A DNA stretch of 7,071 nucleotides from Rhodocyclaceae bacterium (GTDB lineage Bacteria; Pseudomonadota; Gammaproteobacteria; Burkholderiales; Rhodocyclaceae): assembly GCA_025361105.1 (NCBI GenBank), contig JANYAW010000202.1:1-7071 (forward strand), read 5' to 3'. Both the position numbers and the translations under genes were made by a program. Below are positions 1 through 6,719 of this stretch, one piece after another (position 1 is the first letter of the stretch; each line of letters opens with the position of its first letter). The notes beneath the pieces were generated by a model that worked only from the letters and a program-made list of their open reading frames with translations, ran no database searches and was not told where the DNA came from.

Positions 1-1824
1 CGATGGAATGCCGGGCATTTGATTGTCGATGACAATCGCAGTGGCAGGCGAAACGCCTGCTGCTGCGTCGCGATAGCGCGCGCTCAAATGGGTGTAGGCA
101 AGCGCCGCGCCAAAGCCGTTGGCGAAGCGTGCTTGTGCGGCAAGTTCGATGCCTGAGCGCTCGGTACGTCCCACGTTGCGAAAACTGCTGCGCCCGGCGG
201 TGTTGGTGGCGATGGCAATTTCGTTGTCGGTATCGACTTGAAACACTGCAACATTGACCGACAGGGCATTAGTCGGTCGCCACTTCACGCCGCTTTCAAG
301 ATGGCGGCTGCGTGCGGCTTGCAGCGCGAAATTCAACCCTGCCGCGCCGCTCGGTTGATAGGACAATTCGTTCAGCGTTGGTGTCTCAAAACCACGCCCG
401 CTGCTGAGATAGAGATTGATTTCTAGCGTGGCACGAAACGTAATTCCAAGTACCGGCGTGGTCGCTGAAAATGCTGTCGATCCGCTGTCATTGCCATTAC
501 CCGCGACAATGTAGTGGTCGTTGGAATCAATCCGAATTTGGCTGTGACGGAAGCCGCCAAACACATTCAAGCTAGCTAACGGTTTCCACTGCAACTGGCC
601 ATAGACATCACGTGTAGTGACGATATTTTCTTCGTCGCGACGCAATGCGCCTTGGATGCCGAGCGTGCTGCCGATGAAGTTTTGATAACCACGGCGGGTC
701 TCGTCTAGATCGTCTTGACTGATGCCGAAAGTCACACTCAATGGGACTTGTGCAAACTGGTGCATCCAGCGTAAATCCACGCCGCTGTAATCACGCGACA
801 AATCGATAACACCGCCCGGGTGCGTTGCCGCGCCTTGCGCAGCGGCAACGATGGATTGAAATTGCACCGCATCGCGTTTGCCAAAATAAACGGCCAATGA
901 CGACGTATCACCAGCACCAACTGGCACACTGAGCGTAAATCCGCCTTGTTGCTGCTTCACCGTTTTGCGCGCGTTATAGAGCAAGGCGTTGCTACCTGCT
1001 TGTGTCGGATTGCTTTCCATTTGCGCGCGCGTCAAACCCAAAGGATCTTCTGCGTTCGGCATTGCAAAATCGTTCGCCACCAGCGAGAGGTGAGCGTCGT
1101 GCCAGGGTGTGGCGCTAAGTTTGACGTTCAGCGTTTCGCGTTCAGCGGCGCTGTGATCGCGAAATCCATCGGTACGAAAGCGTGAGCCGCTGGCCACGTA
1201 ATTAAATGATGGTGTAGTACCAGACATTTTTGCCGCGACCCGCGTGGTGCCAAAACTTCCGTTGGCAATCGATGCATCAAGCGCCGTGTCTGGCCCGCCG
1301 TCTTCAGTCGTCAGACTAATCACGCCCCCGGCAGCGTTGCCGTACAACACTGAAAACGGGCCGCGCATAATTTCCAGACTTTCGGCCGAACTCAAATCGA
1401 AATGCGCAACTTGGCCTTGTCCGTCAGGCATGGTCGCTGGAATTCCATCGGCATATAGGCGAATTCCACGCACACCAAAACTCGCCCGTGCGCCAAATCC
1501 GCGTGACGAGATTTGCAAATCTTGTGCGTAGTTCTGACGATTCTCGGCGTTGATGCCGGGCACACGAGCAATTGCCTCGGACAAGTTGACCTGCAGTTTT
1601 CCGTCGCGCAATGCGTCGTCGGAAATTCGATCAATTGATACCGGTAAGTCGCTGGCGAGTTGTTTGCTGCGGGTGGCGCTGACGACCACTACGTCAATCG
1701 CGTCAGCCGGATTTGACTGGTCGGCTGCATACGCACAAACCACCACAATGCTGGATGCGACCGCAGCTGCGCCAAGCGCGGATTGATGTATCCCGCGATA
1801 TCGCGTGGCGACAGACACGACCAA
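1..1824 (-). CDS. TonB-dependent outer-membrane receptor, YncD/PqqU family (3' end outside window)
   Basis: This is an outer-membrane beta-barrel transporter driven by TonB-ExbBD. The frame stays open from a stop at 1876-1878 to the window edge, giving about 608 residues; E. coli YncD (PqqU) is about 700, so roughly the last 100 are missing. No ATG lies in frame near the front. TTG at 1824 (weak AAAG six bases upstream) or GTG at 1818 must start it. Residues 1-33 form a signal peptide with likely cleavage after AYA. A TonB-box-like IDVVVVSA sits at about 43-50. The plug domain spans about 55-170, with NYAQDLQ, RGFGAR, DGIPATMPDGQGQ and LYGNAAGGV. In the barrel, SNDHY and GRGFETPTLNELSY (about 473-486) also match YncD as I recall it. 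YncD has been reported to import pyrroloquinoline quinone; that substrate is an inference here, and an iron chelate remains possible. The gene follows the ankyrin gene by 8 bases, so the two are probably co-transcribed. Confidence 0.9.
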   Translation of the reverse strand, partial: MVVSVATRYRGIHQSALGAAAVASSIVVVCAYAADQSNPADAIDVVVVSATRSKQLASDLPVSIDRISDDALRDGKLQVNLSEAIARVPGINAENRQNYAQDLQISSRGFGARASFGVRGIRLYADGIPATMPDGQGQVAHFDLSSAESLEIMRGPFSVLYGNAAGGVISLTTEDGGPDTALDASIANGSFGTTRVAAKMSGTTPSFNYVASGSRFRTDGFRDHSAAERETLNVKLSATPWHDAHLSLVANDFAMPNAEDPLGLTRAQMESNPTQAGSNALLYNARKTVKQQQGGFTLSVPVGAGDTSSLAVYFGKRDAVQFQSIVAAAQGAATHPGGVIDLSRDYSGVDLRWMHQFAQVPLSVTFGISQDDLDETRRGYQNFIGSTLGIQGALRRDEENIVTTRDVYGQLQWKPLASLNVFGGFRHSQIRIDSNDHYIVAGNGNDSGSTAFSATTPVLGITFRATLEINLYLSSGRGFETPTLNELSYQPSGAAGLNFALQAARSRHLESGVKWRPTNALSVNVAVFQVDTDNEIAIATNTAGRSSFRNVGRTERSGIELAAQARFANGFGAALAYTHLSARYRDAAAGVSPATAIVIDNQMPGIPS

Positions 1825-1832
1825 TTTTTGCT

Positions 1833-2516
1833 TTAGCCGATGACTAACGGCTCGGCGGCTGGCGGCGGTAGGTTGCTAAGGCGTGCCGCAATCTGTGCGG
1901 CAAGTTCGTGATGACCGGCTTTGGTCGCAACCTCGACCAGCGTGCCTTCCGGGCCTTTGCGTCGCTCGTCTGCGCCATGCTCAACCAACATCCTTACGAT
2001 TTCTGCATTGCCACGCTGCGCTGCGCGCATCAGCGGCGTGAGACCACCCGCGCCAGTGCCCTCAATATCAAACTCCAGACTCAACACGGCGCGAACGTGA
2101 GTTGGATTACCACGATCAATCGCGTTCATCAGCGCGTTCAGCGCTTCAGGATTGGCGCGTTTCTTACGCTGTTCCAAACCGGTCGGCAATACTTTGGCGG
2201 AATAATTGACTAGCGACACCGCAACCATCGTAATCAACGCCGCCAACAAGGGGCCTTGCGTGATATTGAGTGCAGCCGCCCATTGCTCGGGCAAATTGGC
2301 ACCAACGGCGAGCAAAAGATAGAGCAGAAAAAAGAACATCCGCACATAAAGAAACACGGCAATCAATATCACCAGACCCAACACCGCCATCACGATGCCA
2401 CGGTCAAAATGCACCAGCATCAACACCCGTTCCGGCAGATTGGCAATCAGCGCCATGCCACTGACCAGCATCAGCAAAGTAAATTCACGCGCTCGGCGTT
2501 TTGCGACGATATCCAT
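1833..2516 (-). CDS. Membrane-anchored ankyrin-repeat protein, function unknown
   Basis: The product has 227 residues in two parts. The N-terminal half is strongly hydrophobic: one helix at about 12-27, a long segment at about 40-73 that could hold two helices, and one at about 88-108. A basic linker QRKKR (116-120) follows. The C-terminal half carries ankyrin repeats: a first at about 124-154, a clear second at about 157-187 (GGLTPLMRAAQRGN then IVRMLVEHGAD), and a degenerate third at about 190-214. The positive-inside rule, applied to the N-terminal KRRAR and to QRKKR, suggests the repeats face the cytoplasm. Ankyrin repeats bind proteins; no enzymatic motif is visible. ATG at 2516 is the natural start, although no strong Shine-Dalgarno sequence precedes it. 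The gene immediately precedes the TonB-dependent receptor, so a role near that transporter is possible but unproven. Confidence 0.85.
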   Translation of the reverse strand: MDIVAKRRAREFTLLMLVSGMALIANLPERVLMLVHFDRGIVMAVLGLVILIAVFLYVRMFFFLLYLLLAVGANLPEQWAAALNITQGPLLAALITMVAVSLVNYSAKVLPTGLEQRKKRANPEALNALMNAIDRGNPTHVRAVLSLEFDIEGTGAGGLTPLMRAAQRGNAEIVRMLVEHGADERRKGPEGTLVEVATKAGHHELAAQIAARLSNLPPPAAEPLVIG

Positions 2517-2579
2517 AGTTGTGGCCGTCTAGGAAAAAAGAGTTGGCAGCAATTTAACGCATTTCACGAATCAGTAGCG

Positions 2580-2607
2580 CATATCTGTGCGCGCACAAAT
2601 CGGTCAA
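2580..2607 (-). promoter_or_regulatory. Possible sigma-70-type promoter for the ankyrin-receptor pair
   Basis: Reading the minus strand, TTGACC (2607-2602, five of six matches to the -35 consensus) is followed after 16 bases by GATATG (2585-2580), a poor -10 with only three consensus matches. Transcription would begin near 2573, giving a leader of about 57 bases before the ATG at 2516. The spacer contains a 12-base palindrome. The weak -10 keeps confidence low. Confidence 0.25.
2586..2597. repeat. Perfect 12-base palindrome TGTGCGCGCACA in the divergent intergenic region
   Basis: TGTGCGCGCACA is its own reverse complement and is centred 26 bases before the tadA start and 75 bases before the ankyrin gene start. 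It lies within the spacer of the suggested minus-strand promoter. A symmetrical site between divergent genes is typical of an operator, but I cannot name a regulator that binds this exact sequence, and alternating CG/CA steps are fairly common in this kind of DNA. Confidence 0.35.
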
Positions 2608-2622
2608 TGAGATAATCAATCC

Positions 2623-3087
2623 ATGGACGATACACTTTTCATGCAAGTTGCGCTTGAACTTGCACACGAAGCCGCCAGTGCCGACGAAGTTCCGGTTGGC
2701 GCGGTGGTGGTTAGGGATGGACAAATCATTGGTCGTGGTTTCAATCAGCCCATAGCTCGCCACGACCCAACAGCGCATGCTGAAGTTATGGCACTGCGCG
2801 CTGCAGCAACCCATTCGGGCAACTATCGCTTGCCCGGTTGCACGCTCTATATCACGCTAGAGCCTTGCCTGATGTGCTGCGGCGCGATCATGCATGCGCG
2901 CATCGCGCGAGTGGTGTTTGGTGCTAGCGACCCTAAAACCGGCGCGGCGGGCAGTGTGATGAATGTGTTTTCTGATGCGCGTTTGAATCATCACACGGAG
3001 GCGAGCGGTGGCGTGTTGGCGCAAGAATGCAGCGCGTTGCTCAGCGGTTTTTTTGTAGCGCGCAGACAGCGCACGGCACTCGCCTGA
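2623..3087 (+). CDS. tadA: tRNA-specific adenosine-34 deaminase TadA
   Basis: TadA deaminates the wobble adenosine of tRNA-Arg(ACG) to inosine in the cytoplasm, allowing one tRNA to read CGU, CGC and CGA; it is normally essential in bacteria. The 154-residue product is about the usual length. The zinc-binding and catalytic signatures are intact: HAE at 52-54 (zinc-ligand His and proton-shuttling Glu) and PCLMC at 81-85 (two zinc-ligand Cys). The stretches FGASDPKTGAAGS (99-111) and LNHH (121-124) match the TadA family and set it apart from cytidine or guanine deaminases. ATG at 2623 gives the standard N-terminus; the upstream Shine-Dalgarno match is poor. The stop TGA shares its last base with the ATG of the next gene (TGATG), which suggests translational coupling. 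Confidence 0.96.
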   Translation: MDDTLFMQVALELAHEAASADEVPVGAVVVRDGQIIGRGFNQPIARHDPTAHAEVMALRAAATHSGNYRLPGCTLYITLEPCLMCCGAIMHARIARVVFGASDPKTGAAGSVMNVFSDARLNHHTEASGGVLAQECSALLSGFFVARRQRTALA

Positions 3088-3980
3088 TGCGTATCACGGT
3101 CAGCCTGCCAGCGCAAACCTTGCTCGTTCATGACGATGCCTTCGTGCCCGTGCGCCGCTATTCAGTATCGACCGCCATCAAAGGCGCGGGCGAGGCCAAT
3201 GGCAGCTTTTGCACGCCACGCGGGCAACACATCATTCGCGCCAAAATCGGTGCCGGTGCCGCCGCGAATACCGTCTTTGTCGGACGACGACCCAGCGGCG
3301 AAATCTGGTCAGCAGAACTTGCCGCGCAGTTTCCGGAACGGGATTGGATGCTGACCAGAATCCTGTGGCTTTCTGGCACACAACCGGGGCGCAATCGCCT
3401 CGGTTCGTGTGACACCATGCGCCGCTATGTGTATTTGCATGGCAGTCCCGACACCGCCGCCATGGGCGTTCCCGGCTCGATTGGCTGTGTGCGCATGCGC
3501 AACGCCGAAATCATCGATTTATTCGATTTGGTTTCCGCCTACACCCGTGTCGATATTGATGATTTTCGGGTGTCGTCGGGCGATTGGCCAAGCATGCAAG
3601 CGCATGCGATGCCATTGCGCGAGCAGATATTTGTGATCGAGCAAAATGTTCCCGCCGACCTGGAAATGGTTGAATTTGATGCCGTGAGTCATCACGCGGT
3701 CGCCTATGACGCTGACGCGGTAGCTATCGGCACTGGTCGCTTGTTACCCGATGGGCATATTGGGCGAATGGCGGTGGCCGCTAATTGGCGTGGGCAGGGC
3801 GTTGGTCGTGCCTTGTTGTTGCATTTGATGGATGAAGCACGAGCGCGCAACTATCGCGAGTTGCGATTGAACGCGCAAACCCATGCGGCCAAGTTTTATC
3901 AGCAGTTTGGATTCGTGCAAGTCGGTGGCGAATTCATGGAAGCCGGTATCGCGCATTGCGAAATGATGAAATCGATTTAG
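3087..3980 (+). CDS. Fusion of a YkuD L,D-transpeptidase domain and an ElaA-like GNAT acetyltransferase domain
   Basis: The 297-residue product joins two enzyme domains in one unbroken frame. Residues 1-155 are a YkuD domain. LHGSPD at 117-122 supplies the conserved His (H118), and SIGCVRM at 131-137 supplies the nucleophilic Cys (C134) and the conserved Arg (R136). YkuD enzymes cross-link peptidoglycan or attach proteins to it, using a Cys thioester. Residues about 160-297 are a GNAT fold: LREQIFVIEQN (177-187), the acetyl-CoA loop RGQGVG (235-240), and FYQQFGF then EAGIAH near the end, as in ElaA. The acyl acceptor is unknown. ATG at 3087 is preferred over the in-frame ATG at 3027 because it begins the YkuD domain and overlaps the tadA stop. 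There is no signal peptide or membrane segment, so the protein should stay in the cytoplasm unless it is exported in another way. Confidence 0.87.
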   Translation: MRITVSLPAQTLLVHDDAFVPVRRYSVSTAIKGAGEANGSFCTPRGQHIIRAKIGAGAAANTVFVGRRPSGEIWSAELAAQFPERDWMLTRILWLSGTQPGRNRLGSCDTMRRYVYLHGSPDTAAMGVPGSIGCVRMRNAEIIDLFDLVSAYTRVDIDDFRVSSGDWPSMQAHAMPLREQIFVIEQNVPADLEMVEFDAVSHHAVAYDADAVAIGTGRLLPDGHIGRMAVAANWRGQGVGRALLLHLMDEARARNYRELRLNAQTHAAKFYQQFGFVQVGGEFMEAGIAHCEMMKSI

Positions 3981-5569
3981 TGATCCAAGCCCTCGGCTTG
4001 CCGCACGAAATGCCCACGTTGCATCAATAATAGCAAGGGCAGGGCGAAGACGAGTATCAGCCCCAGACCGAGAAACAGTCGCTCGAAAGCCAGCAACGCC
4101 GCTTGTTTGCGGATCATTCCATCGAGCAACCACAGTGCTTTTGTAGGTGCCAAAAACTCGCTAGTGCCGTGCGCCATCACCATCGCTTTGAGTTGTGCCA
4201 AGCGTATCAACGTGGCATCCGATGCTTGCCCCACATGGCGTAGCAACTCCGCGCGATTGCTGTGCTGTAGTTGTACCAAAAGCGTTGCACCCACGGCGAT
4301 GCCGACCGAACCACCAAGCTGCCTGGTCAGGTTATACAAGCCACTGCCTGGGGCGATTTGCTGCGGCGGCAAATTGCCCAGCGCAAGATTGTTTAACGGA
4401 ATGAAAACCATGCCGAGACCTATGCCTCGAAAAATCATCGGCCACAAAAAATCGTCCACGCCTGATTCAGCGGTGAATAACGAATGTCGCCACATCGAGT
4501 AGCCAAAAATTAAGGCACCGATGACCACAAAATAGCGTAAATCCAGTGAGGTCTTTGCCGTCAAACGCCCCATGATGCCCATCGTTACGCCCGACGCAAT
4601 GGCTCCTGGCAAAATCACCAAGCCAGTTTCCCAGGCCGTGAACCCAACGATGGTTTGCGCGTACACCGGAAAGATAAATATCGTGCTGTAAAGCCCCGCG
4701 CCGACGAGAAAACCAAACAGTAGCGATACAGCGAATTGCGGATCTTTCAGAATGCGAAGTTCAACCACCGGGTGCGGATGGCGCAGCTCCTGGAACACGA
4801 ATAGCACTGCCGCCGTGGCGCTGGTAAGTGTGAGTGCAATAATTTCGCGAGATGCCCACCAATCGAGTTTTTCGCCGCGCTCCAGCAGGGTTTGCAAGCA
4901 GCCGATACTAAGCGCCAAAAGCAGCAAACCTATCCCATCAACTTCCTCGGCGCGCTCGCCAAATTCCGAATCCGGCACATACATCAACGCCAGCAACAAG
5001 GCCAAAGTTCCCAGCGGCAGATTGATATAAAAAATCCATGGCCATGAGGCTGCGTCGGTAATGTAGCCACCCAAGGTTGGCCCGAGCATCGGCCCGACCA
5101 TGATGCCAAGTCCAAAAATAGCCATTCCCGTGCCGGCTTCTTTGGGCGGAAAGGTCTCGTACAGCGTGGCTTGCGCGGTGGAAATCAGGCCACCACCGCC
5201 CAAGCCTTGAACGATGCGCCAAAACACCAAACCCTCAAGACTGGTCGCGTTGCCACACATCAGCGAAGCGAAGGTGAACAGCATGATCGACATCGCGATG
5301 TAATTGCGCCTACCGACAAAATTAGCCAGCCAGCTTGATATCGGCAGCACGATGACATTGGCCACCACGTAGCCAGTGGAGACCCACGCCACTTCATCAA
5401 GCGTCGCACCGAGCGAGCCCATCATGTGTGGAATCGCTACATTGACGATGCTGGTGTCGACCAATTCCAGTACCGCACCCAGCGTTACTGTCATGGCGAT
5501 AATGTAGCGGGCGGCGTAACGCTCGTCAGCCGTTTTGGTGCGACGTAAGCCCGGCAGAATTGATCGCAT
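3977..5569 (-). CDS. emrB: EmrB/QacA-type (DHA2) multidrug:proton antiporter, inner-membrane component
   Basis: This is a major facilitator superfamily exporter that uses the proton gradient to expel hydrophobic compounds; with EmrA and an outer-membrane channel it forms a tripartite pump. The 530-residue product has the hydrophobic pattern of the 14-helix DHA2 group. Visible family motifs are motif D1, LELVDTSIVNVAIP (34-47, with Asp38 in helix 1); motif A, LANFVGRRN (81-89); and antiporter motif C, GLGIMVGPMLGPTLGG (153-168). WPWIFYINLPLG (176-187) is also typical of EmrB. A soluble loop at about 433-480 lies between the last two helices, as in relatives. ATG at 5569 lies 11 bases after the emrA stop, consistent with one transcript. 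Its stop TAA overlaps the stop of the convergent gene. Substrates cannot be read from the sequence. Confidence 0.94.
   Translation of the reverse strand: MRSILPGLRRTKTADERYAARYIIAMTVTLGAVLELVDTSIVNVAIPHMMGSLGATLDEVAWVSTGYVVANVIVLPISSWLANFVGRRNYIAMSIMLFTFASLMCGNATSLEGLVFWRIVQGLGGGGLISTAQATLYETFPPKEAGTGMAIFGLGIMVGPMLGPTLGGYITDAASWPWIFYINLPLGTLALLLALMYVPDSEFGERAEEVDGIGLLLLALSIGCLQTLLERGEKLDWWASREIIALTLTSATAAVLFVFQELRHPHPVVELRILKDPQFAVSLLFGFLVGAGLYSTIFIFPVYAQTIVGFTAWETGLVILPGAIASGVTMGIMGRLTAKTSLDLRYFVVIGALIFGYSMWRHSLFTAESGVDDFLWPMIFRGIGLGMVFIPLNNLALGNLPPQQIAPGSGLYNLTRQLGGSVGIAVGATLLVQLQHSNRAELLRHVGQASDATLIRLAQLKAMVMAHGTSEFLAPTKALWLLDGMIRKQAALLAFERLFLGLGLILVFALPLLLLMQRGHFVRQAEGLDH
3986..4000. other. 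Small hairpin just beyond the convergent stop codons
   Basis: CAAGCC, a CTC loop and GGCTTG form a perfect six-base stem starting six bases after the plus-strand stop and lying within the end of emrB. No T-run follows on either strand, so it does not meet the usual pattern of an intrinsic terminator. It is the only hairpin-like element I noticed near the meeting point of the two convergent genes. Confidence 0.2.
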
Positions 5570-5580
5570 GTCTGGCGCTT

Positions 5581-6684
5581 TTAGCGTGTGGTTATAGTCA
5601 CAAACACGCTCATACCAGGGCGTAGCAGCTTTTGGCCGTCTTCGTTTTGTTTGACGCGAATGCGCACCGGAACCCGCTGAACGACTTTGGTGAAATTGCC
5701 GGTGGCATTGTCGGGCGGCAGCAATGCAAAGCGAGCACCGGTGGCGGGGCTGACCGATTCGACCTCTCCCGCAACGTGCACGTTGGGATAGGCATCGATT
5801 TCAATATCGGCTGCATCACCTGATTTGATATCGCGCAAATCCGTCTCTTTCAAGTTTGCCACCACCCAAATATTTTCCAGTGGCACGACCGAGAGCATCA
5901 ATTGCCCGGGCTGCACCAGTTGGCCGACTTCGACGTTTTTGGCCGCCACCACGCCGGTACTTGGCGCGACGATACGTGTATCGGCGAGTTGGTTAGCGAT
6001 CAAGTCGCGTGCGGCACGTGCAGCATCGACTTTCGCCCACGCGGCGCGCAATCCGGCGTTAGTGGCGGTGACTTGTTCGCCTGCCGAAATCGCCGTTTCA
6101 CGGCTGGCTTTGACTTGCGCTTGCGCCGCACGCGCGGTAGCTTCAGCGGCATCGAGTGACTGTGGCGAGACCATTTTCTTAATCACTAATTCACGCACCC
6201 GCTCCAAATCTTTTTGTGCCTTGTCGGCGTTGGCCAAAGTTTGATCGACGGTAGAACGTGCCGCCGCCGCAGACGCCACCGCCGCAGCGACTTGCGCACC
6301 CGCTTGACCACTGATTTGCGTTCCTGCATTGCCTTGCCGTCCGCCCGAACCAGCACTCCCGGCAGTGGCTACGGCGAGTGCCAAATCCGCTTCGGCCTGC
6401 GCCAAACGTACCTTGTAATCGCGATCATCAATACGGATGAGGAGATCGCCCGCCTTGACACCTTGATGCTCACGCACAGTGATTTCGGCAATAAAGCCGC
6501 CGACTTTGGGCAGCACCGGAACGATGTGGCTTTCAATTTGCGCGTTATCGGTGCTGACGTGCGACAGCGCCCACCACCATTTCCATCCCAGCCATGCGGC
6601 AATAAAAACCACAATGCCCAGCAAGATGAAGCGTGCGGGTCGCGGTTTAGTCGTTGATTCCGGTTCAGAAACGATATCGGTCAT
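5581..6684 (-). CDS. emrA: EmrA-type membrane fusion (HlyD-family) subunit of the multidrug pump
   Basis: This periplasmic adaptor is anchored in the inner membrane and links EmrB to an outer-membrane TolC-type channel. The 367-residue product has a short cytoplasmic N-terminus, one membrane helix at about 19-40, and the biotinyl-lipoyl half-motif VSTDNAQIESHIVPVLPKV at 43-61. An alanine-rich alpha-hairpin runs from about 88 to 232, then the second lipoyl half with DTRIVAPSTGVV (235-246), and a beta-barrel carrying the EmrA signature around 317-342 (ARFALLPPDNATGNFTKVVQ). A Gly/Ser-rich stretch at about 109-130 interrupts the first arm of the hairpin. ATG at 6684 is chosen because it gives the usual short cytoplasmic tail; the Shine-Dalgarno match is poor. 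It precedes emrB by 11 bases and follows the NRDE gene by 35. No pump regulator or TolC homologue is present in the window. Confidence 0.94.
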   Translation of the reverse strand: MTDIVSEPESTTKPRPARFILLGIVVFIAAWLGWKWWWALSHVSTDNAQIESHIVPVLPKVGGFIAEITVREHQGVKAGDLLIRIDDRDYKVRLAQAEADLALAVATAGSAGSGGRQGNAGTQISGQAGAQVAAAVASAAAARSTVDQTLANADKAQKDLERVRELVIKKMVSPQSLDAAEATARAAQAQVKASRETAISAGEQVTATNAGLRAAWAKVDAARAARDLIANQLADTRIVAPSTGVVAAKNVEVGQLVQPGQLMLSVVPLENIWVVANLKETDLRDIKSGDAADIEIDAYPNVHVAGEVESVSPATGARFALLPPDNATGNFTKVVQRVPVRIRVKQNEDGQKLLRPGMSVFVTITTR

Positions 6685-6719
6685 GGCAGTGTGTCAATAT
6701 TGAAAAGCAGGGGCGGACA

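Noticed and set aside
2256..2615. Open frame of 119 codons on the plus strand opposite the ankyrin gene
   Set aside because: Its His/Gln-rich translation is what results from reading the hydrophobic segments backwards; the minus-strand membrane-plus-ankyrin protein explains the region.
2611..2616. GATAAT just before tadA as a -10 box, which would make tadA leaderless
   Set aside because: No convincing -35 lies 16-18 bases upstream, and the transcript would start at or near the ATG without other support.
3027..3086. In-frame upstream ATG that would add 20 residues to the YkuD-GNAT protein
   Set aside because: It lies inside tadA, the extra residues resemble neither domain, and the ATG at 3087 begins the YkuD domain and forms the TGATG overlap.
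3557..3561. TGATG at the YkuD-GNAT domain junction, as if a remnant of an old stop-start overlap
   Set aside because: Neither the TGA nor the ATG is in the present frame, so more than one indel would be needed; a five-base match is too weak to support a fusion history.
5825..6244. Open frame of 139 codons on the plus strand opposite emrA
   Set aside because: It is the antisense of an alanine-rich coiled-coil gene whose family identity is certain, and its translation is low-complexity Ser/Ala without a recognisable domain.
6685..6719. TTGACA upstream of emrA as a -35 box for a dedicated pump promoter
   Set aside because: The matching -10 position would fall inside the emrA coding sequence, past its ATG, and shows no TATAAT-like hexamer.
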